Origin: Saprospiraceae bacterium
GTDB taxonomy: Bacteria; Bacteroidota; Bacteroidia; Chitinophagales; Saprospiraceae
DNA length: 64,000 nt
Assembly: GCA_020629715.1 (NCBI GenBank)
Contig: JAHDCU010000001.1
Coordinates: 124,001-188,000, forward strand
Reading direction: 5' to 3'
The notes below the pieces were generated by a model that saw only the letters and a list, made by a program, of their open reading frames with translations, did no database searches and had not been told where the DNA came from. The position numbers and the translations under genes were made by a program. Numbering within the stretch: the first letter of the stretch is position 1; every line of letters starts with the position of its first letter. Positions 30,064 through 39,235 of the stretch are shown piece by piece.

Positions 30064-30346
30064 GCGCTCTGCTCAATTTTAGAAACTCAAAATTACATAA
30101 AAGAAAATAATTATACACAAATTGCTTAAAACCATGTGAGTACATATTTATTTCTGGGTAATCATACGTGAATTGGAAAAATTAGATTTGAACTATATTC
30201 TAGTATATTAAATCCCTAAAAAACTACTTTAGTAATTTTTTAACTTGCCTTAACATTGCAGAAACTATTAATACGCAGCTATACTCTTAGCTTCACCGTT
30301 ACTATATTGTACTTTAATTGCCATAAAGGTATTTATAACTGGTATC

Positions 30347-30910
30347 ATGGAATTTGTCTTAGACGTTCATAATCAGGAAAAGGATTTTATAAAAGCATGT
30401 GCAAATCAAGAACGATGGGCGCAGCAAAAGTTATATGAAGATTTTTATCCGAGTCTAATGCCTGTTTGCCTGCGATACGCCAACAATGAAAACGATAGTT
30501 TTGACATCCTCCACGAGGCTTTTATAAAAATCTTTAGAAATATTCATAAATATCAGTCTGGGACTTCTTTAAAAGCATGGATCAAAAGAATCGTAGTCAA
30601 TACAGCAATCGATTATTACAGAAAAAATGCCAGACGTCGAACTCAAAATATCGAAACTGCGTATTCTGTTTATGATGACTCCGTTGATGCCGTTTCCCAT
30701 ATGTCAGCAAAAGAAATCATGGCATGCCTACAGCAACTTACCCCAGCGTATAGAACTGTTTTTAACCTTTATGTAATAGAAGGATATTCTCATAAGGAAG
30801 TGGCAATAGCGATGGGAATCACAGAAAGTACATCTAGATCTAATTTGGTAAAAGCCCGAAGTAAATTACGAATACTGCTAAAAGCTAAGAGCATTGAATA
30901 TGGATCATAA
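30347..30910 (+). CDS. ECF RNA polymerase sigma factor
   Basis: The 187-residue protein is an extracytoplasmic-function sigma-70 factor. Region 2 spans about residues 25-95 (LYEDFYPSLMPVCLRYA, DSFDILHEAFIKIF). Region 4 spans about 125-180, with the helix-turn-helix YSHKEVAIAMGITESTSRSN. The next gene starts 11 bases before this stop codon in another frame, a sign of translational coupling, and encodes a membrane protein with an anti-sigma-like cytoplasmic part. The pair is likely a regulatory unit responding to envelope signals. Target genes are not apparent from the sequence. Confidence 0.92.
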   Translation: MEFVLDVHNQEKDFIKACANQERWAQQKLYEDFYPSLMPVCLRYANNENDSFDILHEAFIKIFRNIHKYQSGTSLKAWIKRIVVNTAIDYYRKNARRRTQNIETAYSVYDDSVDAVSHMSAKEIMACLQQLTPAYRTVFNLYVIEGYSHKEVAIAMGITESTSRSNLVKARSKLRILLKAKSIEYGS

Positions 30911-32507
30911 ATCCTTTGATCAATATATAAAACAACAATTGGAACAGCTCAGTGCCGATCCAACATCAAGCCGATGGGAATCATTGGCTTCTCGTATTGA
31001 TGAGCAGCTTGGAAGTGATTACACCTCTATTGAGGATAATAATTTGGATCAAGCCATTCGCCAAGAGCTTCGCAAAGATGGTATCCCATTACCAAAAAAT
31101 CGGTGGCCTAAATTGGCTGATAAGATTGATAATTACATATCCGTAGATCGTACTAGCAGAGCGGATGCTACTTTAGATCAAAACCTAAAAGAATCTCTGA
31201 TAAACACTGATATACCATTTCAAAATCGATGGGAATCTTTAGAGCAAAAATTGATCGAAAGCCAAAAACGCCGACGAAAGTTGATTTTTATAAAAATCAC
31301 AGAATTAGCTATTTTATTGTTATTATTTTCAGCACTCTATAACGCTGGGCTATTCGATGGTAACCCCTACGGCAATACTAATGCATCAAATAGTACTACT
31401 CAAAATGGAATAACTGCTGTTCCGTTAGTCGACGTACTTACAGATGAATCAAACTCTACCTCATTATTATCCAATAATATTTTAGATTGTGACCAACACC
31501 TAAGCTGTAGTGTGGGTCTAAAAGACACAGGAAAATCATTTGGGAATGATATAATATCAAATAGAATATTACAAGATACTCGTAAGGTACTAAATATTGC
31601 TCCCATAGATAAAAATAGAATTCAGATTGGGAACAGCTTGCCTAAGATAAAAGCTTCTATAAAGCCCCGTATTTCTAAAAAAATGGCTTCGCTGAAACTT
31701 GAAAATAGAAATATAATTGATTTAGAAGTAACTCCGTTTAGCAAGAAACCATATGTGCCTCTCATTTCAGAAACTAGAAAACTTAGTGTATCTGATGTGG
31801 TTTCCATAGATAATTCAGACAAGTATCAAAAAGCAAAATGGTGGATAAATAGCTTTGGCGCTTTAGATCTCAACTTGATTAATTCACCTTTTGACTTCGT
31901 ATATGAGTCATCGGCCTATCTTATCGAAGATTTAGGTTTGTCAGGAGGTTTAAGTTTATCTTATGATACAAAGCTTGCAGAATTAGAATTAGGATTTTTA
32001 TACTCTGAAAAAAATTACGTTCCAAGAAGAATTGGAGAAATAACAGGAAGTTTTAGTGCAGGATACAGACGTACAAGTCTCGAAGAAATAAAGTATACCA
32101 TAGCAAGTATTCCAATAAACCTAAAACTACATGCTAATCGAAGAGGTAAGTGGTCATATTATGCAGCGATAGGTGCCTCAGCCAATCTTATTTTAAATAG
32201 TCATTTTGACATTCAAAACGAAATATTAGATACACCCGCTTTTGGAGCTGATGGTGCAGTAGCTAATCAACCAAAACTTCAGAATAAGCCATTTGAGGAA
32301 GGTATTGTAGAGGGCGGAAGCTGGACTGATAACACCTTTTTCACAACTCAAGTAGGTCTCGGAGTACAACGGGTATTGTCTAAAAACATAAGCGCTTATG
32401 TCCAGCCCAGCTATAGCTATCACATGTTTGATCAAGGTGTTGGGCCTAACAAGGATTTTTTGCATACACTATCACTTCAACTAGGAGTAAAAGTGGCAAT
32501 TAATTAG
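30900..32507 (+). CDS. Anti-sigma-like membrane protein fused to an outer-membrane beta-barrel domain
   Basis: The 535-residue frame is read from the ATG at 30900; a TTG six bases upstream is less likely. Residues 1-125 contain three related modules of about 45 residues, each with a D-Q-x-[IL]-[KR] start and an RW-x-x-L end (SSRWESLASRI, KNRWPKLADKI, QNRWESLEQKL). A basic stretch and one transmembrane segment follow (about 128-147, IFIKITELAILLLLFSALYN). A low-complexity linker leads to a C-terminal region (about 310-535) with alternating beta strands typical of outer-membrane beta-barrel proteins. Overlap with the ECF sigma gene suggests that the N-terminus binds the sigma factor. Similar sigma-linked fusions are known in Bacteroidota; the threefold N-terminal repeat is what I see here. 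The function is inferred. Confidence 0.78.
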   Translation: MDHKSFDQYIKQQLEQLSADPTSSRWESLASRIDEQLGSDYTSIEDNNLDQAIRQELRKDGIPLPKNRWPKLADKIDNYISVDRTSRADATLDQNLKESLINTDIPFQNRWESLEQKLIESQKRRRKLIFIKITELAILLLLFSALYNAGLFDGNPYGNTNASNSTTQNGITAVPLVDVLTDESNSTSLLSNNILDCDQHLSCSVGLKDTGKSFGNDIISNRILQDTRKVLNIAPIDKNRIQIGNSLPKIKASIKPRISKKMASLKLENRNIIDLEVTPFSKKPYVPLISETRKLSVSDVVSIDNSDKYQKAKWWINSFGALDLNLINSPFDFVYESSAYLIEDLGLSGGLSLSYDTKLAELELGFLYSEKNYVPRRIGEITGSFSAGYRRTSLEEIKYTIASIPINLKLHANRRGKWSYYAAIGASANLILNSHFDIQNEILDTPAFGADGAVANQPKLQNKPFEEGIVEGGSWTDNTFFTTQVGLGVQRVLSKNISAYVQPSYSYHMFDQGVGPNKDFLHTLSLQLGVKVAIN

Positions 32508-32965
32508 AGATTCATTTTTTTTATTCGATCTAGCTCTCTTTTATTATCCTTTTGTTTTATCGAATTTCTTTTGTCATAGGAGTTTTTACCTTGCGCCAAT
32601 GCTATCTCGAGTTTGATCAGACCACGATCTGAAAAATACACTCGATACGGGATTATAGAGAACCCCTTTTCTTTTACCTTTTTTTGCAGTTTTTTAAGCT
32701 CTGTTTTTCTTAAAAGCAGTTTTCTATCTCGTCGTGTCTCATGATTATTGATGTTTCCAAAATCATACTCAGCAATGAACATGCTGATAACGTATAATTC
32801 ATCATTTTTAAAAGCACAATATGCATCATTGAGATTTACGTTACCTGCTTTGATCGACTTCACCTCCGTACCTAAAAGTTGAATACCTGCCTCAAATTCT
32901 TGATTAAAGTGATATTCATATTTGGCCTTCCGATTTACGATTTCTATTTTTTTAGGCTTCGACAT
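32504..32965 (-). CDS. smpB: SsrA-binding protein SmpB
   Basis: The 153-residue protein is the tmRNA-binding partner in trans-translation, which rescues stalled ribosomes. Diagnostic motifs are AKYEYHFNQEFEAGIQLLGTEVKSI (start of the OB fold, quoted here only as a span at residues 14-38), NLNDAYC, RRDRKLLLRKTEL and a basic C-terminal tail (KRELDRIKKMNL). Its length is typical. The gene is convergent with the preceding barrel gene and overlaps its end by 4 bases, so neither has its own intergenic terminator there. Confidence 0.96.
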   Translation of the reverse strand: MSKPKKIEIVNRKAKYEYHFNQEFEAGIQLLGTEVKSIKAGNVNLNDAYCAFKNDELYVISMFIAEYDFGNINNHETRRDRKLLLRKTELKKLQKKVKEKGFSIIPYRVYFSDRGLIKLEIALAQGKNSYDKRNSIKQKDNKRELDRIKKMNL

Positions 32966-33026
32966 AAGGTAAAGTTAGTTATAATCACAAATAAGTCGGA
33001 TAATCGTTTTAAATGAACAAATACAT

Positions 33027-33488
33027 ATGATGGTCAAAAACATATTATCATTTCTGAGCATAATTATCATTGCTACTAGTTGTAATACGAATGATTGTGA
33101 AAAAAATATCTGCCTTTGTGTTGAATGTGGCCTAGTGATATATGGATTGGATATCAGAATCTTTCAAGATGATCGCAATGCATTATTGGATCAAGATTCT
33201 ATGCTGATAAGTCCTAATGCAGCGCTACATAATAACAATGCTTCTTTCCATTACACTTTACCGATTACAGAGGATGGCATTATTCAGTATTACTCTGATC
33301 CAAGCCCAGAGGTTAAACTTGTTGTCAATCATTTAGATACAATTCATATTATACAAGATTATAATTTACTAGCTCCAGATGAAGGCGAATGCTGTGAGGC
33401 TTTGAAACTTACTAGTTTTGTAGTTGACGGACTTCAATATTGTAATGAAACATTATGTCCAACACAGATAGAAATATTCTTGGATTAA
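33027..33488 (+). CDS. Small Cys-rich lipoprotein, unknown function
   Basis: The 153-residue protein has a lipoprotein signal peptide (MMVKNILSFLSIIIIATSC) with the lipid-attached Cys at position 19. The mature part has several more Cys residues (CEKNICLCVEC, ECCEA, CNETLC), suggesting disulfide bonds in the periplasm or outer leaflet. I do not recognise a family. It sits between smpB (opposite strand) and the GLPGLI gene, 62 bases upstream of the latter, and may or may not be cotranscribed with it. Confidence 0.75.
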   Translation: MMVKNILSFLSIIIIATSCNTNDCEKNICLCVECGLVIYGLDIRIFQDDRNALLDQDSMLISPNAALHNNNASFHYTLPITEDGIIQYYSDPSPEVKLVVNHLDTIHIIQDYNLLAPDEGECCEALKLTSFVVDGLQYCNETLCPTQIEIFLD

Positions 33489-33550
33489 ACTATATTTTTT
33501 TTCGAGGGTCTGAGTAGAATAAGACGTCATTACATAAAACAAAAATATCT

Positions 33551-34324
33551 ATGAGAGTCCTTTCTATCCTACTGTGCTGTTTGTCTACATTTTTCTCCTT
33601 TTCACAAAATAGTGAAGGTGAAATTATTTACGAGGAAAAGATCAACATACATAAAAACCTTCCGCCTGAGGCTGAGGGGATGAAAGATAGAATACCAGAA
33701 TTTAGAACTACTGAAAAGATTTTATATTTCAACAGTAAAGAAGCTTATTACACTAGAGTCCCTAAAGAAAAGAGCAAGAAAAAGAATGAAGAATTCAGAG
33801 ATCGTAGAAATGGAAGAAGAGGTCGTGGAATGCGCATGATCGGTGGCCGTGGAGGACGAGGAAAATTATATACCGATATATCTAATGGAAATACTCTTTC
33901 TTCTACCGAGCTTATGGGTAAAAAATTTCTAGTTAGTGGCAAGAAGAAAACATACCAATGGAAAATGACAGGAGAGTCAAAGCAAGTGGGTTCTTATCTA
34001 TGCCAAAAAGCGGTTCATCAAGATTCTACTTCCACGGTAGTTGCTTGGTTTTCTCCAATGATACCTGTATCCATAGGGCCAGATCAATATAGCGGCCTTC
34101 CTGGTATTATACTTCATCTTGATATCAATGATGGAGATAGAACCATTACAGCACAAGAAGTTACCTTAAAAGAACTCGAAGAAAATCTCATCATTAAACC
34201 AACGGAAGGAGAAGCAATTTCTCAAGAAGAGTTTAAGGTCATCCGAGAAGAAAAAATGGAAGAAATGCGAAAAGAGTATGGTGATAATCCAAGAATGATA
34301 ATGAGAAGAGGAGGACGAGAGTAA
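33551..34324 (+). CDS. GLPGLI family secreted protein
   Basis: The 257-residue protein has a signal peptide (residues 1-19, ending FSFSQ). The family motif is YSGLPGIILHL (180-190), the motif from which GLPGLI proteins (TIGR01200) take their name. The biochemical role of the family is unknown; members in Bacteroidota are exported and often lie next to outer-membrane receptors. An unusual Arg/Gly/Lys-rich stretch occupies residues 72-105 (for example GRGMRMIGGRGGRGK), and a similar RRGGRE ends the protein. Its stop codon overlaps the ATG of the next gene by one base, so the two are surely cotranscribed. Confidence 0.88.
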   Translation: MRVLSILLCCLSTFFSFSQNSEGEIIYEEKINIHKNLPPEAEGMKDRIPEFRTTEKILYFNSKEAYYTRVPKEKSKKKNEEFRDRRNGRRGRGMRMIGGRGGRGKLYTDISNGNTLSSTELMGKKFLVSGKKKTYQWKMTGESKQVGSYLCQKAVHQDSTSTVVAWFSPMIPVSIGPDQYSGLPGIILHLDINDGDRTITAQEVTLKELEENLIIKPTEGEAISQEEFKVIREEKMEEMRKEYGDNPRMIMRRGGRE

Positions 34325-37083
34325 TGGGTAAATCAGTAAAAACTTACTTAGCTCTTGTTGTTTTTCTTCTTTATGCAAGTCTATCTGCAGGTCAGCTTTC
34401 GGTAAATGGCAAAATTATCAATAAGCTAAATGAAGCACTACCCAGTGCCACGGTTGTGATACTAAATACGCAAGATTCTACTTTTGTAGGTTTTGGGCTT
34501 AGTGATGACAGTGGTCTCTTCGAGTTAAAAGATATAAACTCAGGCAAGTATACCGTGCAGGTAAGCTATTTGGGATATGAGCAATGGGATCAAAAAATTG
34601 ATTTAGTAGAGTCCATCGACCTCGGTAATATTACTTTAAAATCATCTAGCAATCAAATCAAAGAGATTGTCGTAAAAGGTGAAACAACACCTATAGAAGT
34701 CAAAAAAGATACACTCGAGTATAATGCCAATGCTTTTACCACTCAAGAAAATGATGTAGTCGAAGATTTGCTTCGTAAAATGCCAGGCATAGAAGTAGAA
34801 AGTGATGGGACCATAGTAGCCCAAGGAGAAGAGGTAGAAAAAGTACTGGTAGACGGAAAGGAATTCTTTGGAGACGATCCGAAAATTGCCACTAAAAACC
34901 TACCAGCTAAAGCCATAGACAAGATCAAGTTTTATGATAGTCAAAGTGATCAAGCAGAATTCACAGGAATAGATGATGGTGAACGTACTAAAACCATGGA
35001 TCTCAGCCTGAAAGAAGAGTATAAAAAAGGATACTTTGGTAATGTAGGAGGAGGATATGGAACAGATAATCGATATGAGCTCAATGGATCAATCAATCGA
35101 TTTGATAAAAAACTGCAAGCCTCGCTTCTCGGTAATTTTAATAACATCAATGAACAAGGATTTTCTACTACAGACTACTTTAATTTTATGAGTCGTGCTG
35201 GTGGTGGACGTGGACGTAACAGTGGATTGCAGATCAACAATGGTCTGAGCGACGGCTTCGTTACTACTGCATCTGGAGGACTTAATCTCAACTACCAATT
35301 TAATCCGAGATCTAAGCTCAATGTATCTTATTTTTTAAATGATATTGAAAATGAGATTGTACAATCATCGATCAGAGAATATTTCTTAGAAGAGGACAAC
35401 GAATTATTTCAAAATGAATCTTCAGACCAAACCAATACAAATACCAGTCATCGATTACAAATGGAATGGGACTATGAAATAGATTCTACGCAAGACTTAA
35501 GAGTAAGGCTTACCGGTAACCTAAGTGAAGGTAGCATCATCAATATTGCTAATACTACCGTAACTACAAATGCATCAAATACCAATCCTAATAATCAGAC
35601 AATTGCAACTACCCTATCAGAAAGCGAAGAAAGCTCCATAGGTGGTAACTTAAATTACCGAAAGAAGATTAGTGCTAAAAACCGAATACTTTCTTTCAGC
35701 GGCTCTATTAATGATAGCGATCAAAGTGATTTTTCAGATGTTATCAGCGAAAGTTTACTATTCGATGATCCCTCTAACCCTACTATAGACCTACTTGAGC
35801 AGATAGCTGATCAGTCTAATACCAATGGCAACTATAGTCTACGAGGCTCATACGTAGAACCTATAGGCGGTGGTAAATACTTAGAGGCATTCTATAACTT
35901 CCGAAATTTTAGTACCGATCTTGATCGTATCGTTGACGACATCACCAATGATGCAACCATAAACAACGAATCACTAAGCATTGCTTATAATCGAGACTTT
36001 TGGTATCACAAATATGGTCTTGCTCTCCAATGGAATACGGAGACCACGAGCATGAACTTTGAAGGGGCCTTGCAAAGCTCAGTCCTAGACGGCACCATTA
36101 AAGATGAAAACATCGATATTCGCAATGATAATATTGCATTTCTGCCTCGTGCCAGTATCAGGCACGAACTAGAGTCAGGAGCCAGAATCAATCTCAGATA
36201 TAACACCTCAGTAAACGAGCCTAGCCTCGAACAATTACAGCCTATCGTAGATAATAGTGATCCACTCAATATCTACATAGGTAATCCTGATCTACAGACA
36301 GAATACAGTCACCGCCTTAGATTGAACTATATCAAATTTGATCAATTTAATTTCAGAAGTTTATTTGCCTTTGTCAACATGACTTACAGCCGCAATACAA
36401 TTACTAATCAAACTTCCTTTGATGAAAGCTTTAGACAAATCACTACTCCAGTCAACGTTAAGGATGACTTTAGCATCAGCGCTCGTGTAAGTTATGGTTC
36501 GCCGATCAGAAAGCTGGGAATAAAATATCGTCTCACGACCTCCTCAAGCTATGATAATAGTATTGTCTTTATCAATGCTATCGAAAATGATGTCAATCGA
36601 TACCGTGCAAATCTCGGATGGACTTTAGAAAATAGAGATAAAGATTATTTTGATATCAGTGTAGGTACTAATTGGACATACAATCTCAATACATTTTCTG
36701 AAAGCGCTCAAAGTTCGCAGTCCTTTTTCAATCAAAGCTACAATAGCCGATTAGCCGTTAATACTTTTAAAAATTGGTCAATCGAAAGTGTCTTTGATAT
36801 CCAGGTCTTTGACGAACAAGATTTTGGAGAAGCTCTCAATATTCCAATTTGGACGGCTAGTGTTTCCCATTTTTTACTGGGTCGGAGACTAGAACTTAAA
36901 CTAAAAGTATTCGATATCTTGAACCAAAACCAAGGCCTCAATAGATCCAGTACATTAAACTATGTAGAAAACGAAGAAGTAGTATCTCTAGGTCGCTTTG
37001 CTATGCTTTCTGCATTATATCAACTCAAAGGGTTGGGAGGATCAAGTCATAAAAGCAATAATAAACAGATGATTAGATTTTAA
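34324..37083 (+). CDS. TonB-dependent-receptor-like outer-membrane protein with carboxypeptidase-regulatory-like N-terminus
   Basis: The 919-residue protein has a signal peptide (1-23, ending LSAGQ) and a carboxypeptidase-regulatory-like domain (about 25-110, with VNGKIINKLNEALPSATVVI and GKYTVQVSYLGYE). A plug-like region (about 115-225) contains DVVEDLLRKMPGIEVE and VLVDGKEFFGDDP. A long beta-barrel of about 650 residues follows. It resembles the outer membrane beta-barrel family typically found downstream of GLPGLI genes in Bacteroidota rather than a SusC transporter; no SusD partner is present. A Gly/Arg stretch (SRAGGGRGRNSG, near residue 290) echoes the Arg/Gly stretch of the coupled GLPGLI protein. 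The substrate is unknown. Confidence 0.88.
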   Translation: MGKSVKTYLALVVFLLYASLSAGQLSVNGKIINKLNEALPSATVVILNTQDSTFVGFGLSDDSGLFELKDINSGKYTVQVSYLGYEQWDQKIDLVESIDLGNITLKSSSNQIKEIVVKGETTPIEVKKDTLEYNANAFTTQENDVVEDLLRKMPGIEVESDGTIVAQGEEVEKVLVDGKEFFGDDPKIATKNLPAKAIDKIKFYDSQSDQAEFTGIDDGERTKTMDLSLKEEYKKGYFGNVGGGYGTDNRYELNGSINRFDKKLQASLLGNFNNINEQGFSTTDYFNFMSRAGGGRGRNSGLQINNGLSDGFVTTASGGLNLNYQFNPRSKLNVSYFLNDIENEIVQSSIREYFLEEDNELFQNESSDQTNTNTSHRLQMEWDYEIDSTQDLRVRLTGNLSEGSIINIANTTVTTNASNTNPNNQTIATTLSESEESSIGGNLNYRKKISAKNRILSFSGSINDSDQSDFSDVISESLLFDDPSNPTIDLLEQIADQSNTNGNYSLRGSYVEPIGGGKYLEAFYNFRNFSTDLDRIVDDITNDATINNESLSIAYNRDFWYHKYGLALQWNTETTSMNFEGALQSSVLDGTIKDENIDIRNDNIAFLPRASIRHELESGARINLRYNTSVNEPSLEQLQPIVDNSDPLNIYIGNPDLQTEYSHRLRLNYIKFDQFNFRSLFAFVNMTYSRNTITNQTSFDESFRQITTPVNVKDDFSISARVSYGSPIRKLGIKYRLTTSSSYDNSIVFINAIENDVNRYRANLGWTLENRDKDYFDISVGTNWTYNLNTFSESAQSSQSFFNQSYNSRLAVNTFKNWSIESVFDIQVFDEQDFGEALNIPIWTASVSHFLLGRRLELKLKVFDILNQNQGLNRSSTLNYVENEEVVSLGRFAMLSALYQLKGLGGSSHKSNNKQMIRF

Positions 37084-37084
37084 A

Positions 37085-37106
37085 TATGCTTAACTAAATA
37101 AGCATA
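37085..37106. repeat. Palindrome, first copy (TATGCTTA-N6-TAAGCATA)
   Basis: Perfect 8-bp arms separated by six bases (ACTAAA), directly after the stop of the barrel gene and followed by ATG. A second copy with the same arms and spacing lies 97 bases downstream, also followed by ATG. It is possibly an operator for the ATPase gene downstream. Confidence 0.8.
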
Positions 37107-37181
37107 ATGTCTATTTTAATGCTTTTTGCATTAAGTAATTAAATTCATAGTTGCTTAATCAATATTGCATATTATTACATT

Positions 37182-37203
37182 TATGCTTAATTCAGTAAGC
37201 ATA
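37182..37203. repeat. Palindrome, second copy, abutting the ATPase start codon
   Basis: TATGCTTA-ATTCAG-TAAGCATA, with the same perfect arms and 6-base spacer as the copy at 37085-37106. It ends immediately before the ATG at 37204. Related half-sites (TGCTTA, TGCATA, TGCATTAAG) lie between the two copies at about 37120-37171. Confidence 0.8.
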
Positions 37204-38415
37204 ATGGACAAAAAATTAAAAAATATAGACTCCATCTATGAGGAACATCAAACAATTATCAACCAGTTTGAGCCCCGCTTCCGTCGATTCTATATTGATG
37301 AAATAGATTGGGATGATCGACTTAGCTTCATATTAGGTCCAAGAGGTGTGGGTAAAACAAGTATTATCCTTCAACACATCAAAGAAACTCATGGCACCGA
37401 TCGTAAAGCCCTGTATGTCTCCATGGACGATTTACTCGTCTCCGATATGCGATTATATGATATAGCACAATATCACTACTCCATAGGTGGAACTCACTTA
37501 TATGTAGATGAAATACATAAATATGAAAACTGGAGCTTAGAACTCAAAAACATCTACGATAAACTCAGAAAACTCAAAGTAGCAATATCGGGATCTTCAA
37601 TCATGGAAATACAGAAAGGCAATGCAGATCTTAGCAGAAGGAGTGCCGTATACAAAGTGCCTGGATTATCTTTCAGAGAGTATATCAATATCGTCACAGA
37701 ACATCAACTTGAAGCCTACAGCCTTACCGATATAGTAGAAAATCATGTTGATATTGCACATAGTATAATTGATATAGTGAGACCATTAGAGTTTTACAAG
37801 GATTATCTTGAGCACGGTTTTTATCCGTACTTTCTAGAAGGAAAAAAAAGTTATCTGCGAAAACTCAATAATGTACTCAACCTAATACTAGAGGTGGATA
37901 TGCCTAGTCTACTAGGTGTGGACATCTCCAATGTATCAAAACTCAAAAAACTAATTTATATAATTACGACTCAAGTACCATTAACCATTAACTCCTCAAA
38001 GCTTTCTACAAGTATCGGCCTTAATAGAAATACACTAAATAGCTACTTACACTATCTAGATCAAGCAAGCATTTTCAAATTACTCTGGAATGATGGACGC
38101 TCCTACTCTATTTTGGCTAAACCTGACAAACTACTATTGCATAATACCAACATATTGCACCTTACAAAAAGGGAAATCAATATAGACACCTTGAGAGAAA
38201 CATTTATCGCCAGTCAACTACAACACGAGCATACCATAACATTACCTAAAAGTGGTGACTTTCTCATCGATCAACACATCACCATAGAAATTGGAGGACC
38301 TAACAAGGATTATACACAGATTGCTAATCTACCCAATACCTACATTGCTCAAGATCGGTTAATGATAGGAAGCGGAGCAAAAATACCTTTATGGTTATTT
38401 GGTTTCCTGTACTAA
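37204..38415 (+). CDS. AAA_14/DUF4143-type ATPase
   Basis: The 403-residue frame is read from the ATG at 37204 (MDKKLKNIDSIYEEH). In-frame TTG 37165 and ATG 37183 upstream would put a palindrome inside the gene and are less likely. Walker A is GPRGVGKT (45-52), Walker B is HLYVDEIHKY (98-107) and a sensor-like SGSS is at 129-132. The C-terminal half (about 220-400) has a winged-helix-like stretch (STSIGLNRNTLNSYLHYLDQ) and a nuclease-fold-like DUF4143 end with GDFLIDQHITIEIGG. This is a widespread but poorly understood family in Bacteroidota and archaea, sometimes with accessory-genome distribution. No partner toxin or transposase is seen beside it. Confidence 0.88.
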   Translation: MDKKLKNIDSIYEEHQTIINQFEPRFRRFYIDEIDWDDRLSFILGPRGVGKTSIILQHIKETHGTDRKALYVSMDDLLVSDMRLYDIAQYHYSIGGTHLYVDEIHKYENWSLELKNIYDKLRKLKVAISGSSIMEIQKGNADLSRRSAVYKVPGLSFREYINIVTEHQLEAYSLTDIVENHVDIAHSIIDIVRPLEFYKDYLEHGFYPYFLEGKKSYLRKLNNVLNLILEVDMPSLLGVDISNVSKLKKLIYIITTQVPLTINSSKLSTSIGLNRNTLNSYLHYLDQASIFKLLWNDGRSYSILAKPDKLLLHNTNILHLTKREINIDTLRETFIASQLQHEHTITLPKSGDFLIDQHITIEIGGPNKDYTQIANLPNTYIAQDRLMIGSGAKIPLWLFGFLY

Positions 38416-38522
38416 AAGATTTGAAATCCGAAAGGTAGGAGTGCCGACAAATATAAATCATGGATACTAACCTAAGCAACCATATACAACGCATTGTAGT
38501 ATGGGGGTATAAAATATCAACC

Positions 38523-39215
38523 ATGATTAAGCATTCCATATTAGTTGTACTTTCTGCGATATTCTTCGCAAGTTGCATAGGAGATGACATTATCAATGAT
38601 AGAGTACCTGAAAGGCTCACTATCACCGATAGCATTGACACGTTAGGAGTTGGAGATACACATCAACTCATGTATCAATATACCAATAATGTCGGTCAAG
38701 TAAGTGGTGCAGATGTTTTTTGGGAATCATCTAATCCTGAAATAGCTACAATAGATGATACGGGCCTAATCAATGGCATCAAAAAAGGTAATGCCACTAT
38801 CAAAGCAACTACCATTTCACAAGATTTTGAGGACGATATAGAAGATAACCTAAGTATCGTGATAGACGAAGAAACAGTAGAGCCAGATCCTTTGGGTAGT
38901 CGATCTGGATCGCTCGAAACTACAAGTAGTTATCAGCTTATCGGATCATTCTCTTTGAATGAAACCGAAGGAGATCAACTCATATTAAATTTTGGAGAAG
39001 ACTTCAAAACCTCAGACGCTCTGCCAGGACTATATGTTTACCTTACCAACAATCCAAACTCTGTAAATGATGCCTATGAAGTAGGACCTGCAAAGACCTT
39101 TGTGGGTGCACATAATTATGACATCGACAGTGAAATAAGTCTCGAACAATTTTCTCACGTATTGATGTATTGTAAGCCATTCAATGTCAAAGTTGGAGAC
39201 GGAGCATTTGAATAA
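38523..39215 (+). CDS. Lipoprotein with Big2-like and DM13 domains
   Basis: The 230-residue protein is read from the ATG at 38523 because MIKHSILVVLSAIFFASC is a clean lipoprotein signal peptide with Cys18; a longer frame from 38460 lacks one at its N-terminus. Residues about 35-110 resemble a bacterial Ig-like Big2 domain (VFWESSNPEIATIDDTGLI, KKGNATIKAT). The C-terminal 100 residues are a DM13 domain (LIGSFSLNETEGDQL, LPGLYVYLTNN, MYCKPFNVKVGDGAF). DM13 domains have been proposed to take part in redox or electron-transfer chemistry at the cell surface; the Cys in the YCKPFNV motif is kept. It lies 20 bases upstream of the barrel protein gene, so the two probably form an operon. Confidence 0.85.
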   Translation: MIKHSILVVLSAIFFASCIGDDIINDRVPERLTITDSIDTLGVGDTHQLMYQYTNNVGQVSGADVFWESSNPEIATIDDTGLINGIKKGNATIKATTISQDFEDDIEDNLSIVIDEETVEPDPLGSRSGSLETTSSYQLIGSFSLNETEGDQLILNFGEDFKTSDALPGLYVYLTNNPNSVNDAYEVGPAKTFVGAHNYDIDSEISLEQFSHVLMYCKPFNVKVGDGAFE

Positions 39216-39235
39216 AAACTTCAAAAACAGAAATC

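Noticed and set aside
34324-37083. SusC/SusD-type polysaccharide utilisation locus
   Set aside because: No SusD-like lipoprotein or glycoside hydrolase is next to the receptor, and its plug/barrel resembles the GLPGLI-associated barrel type.
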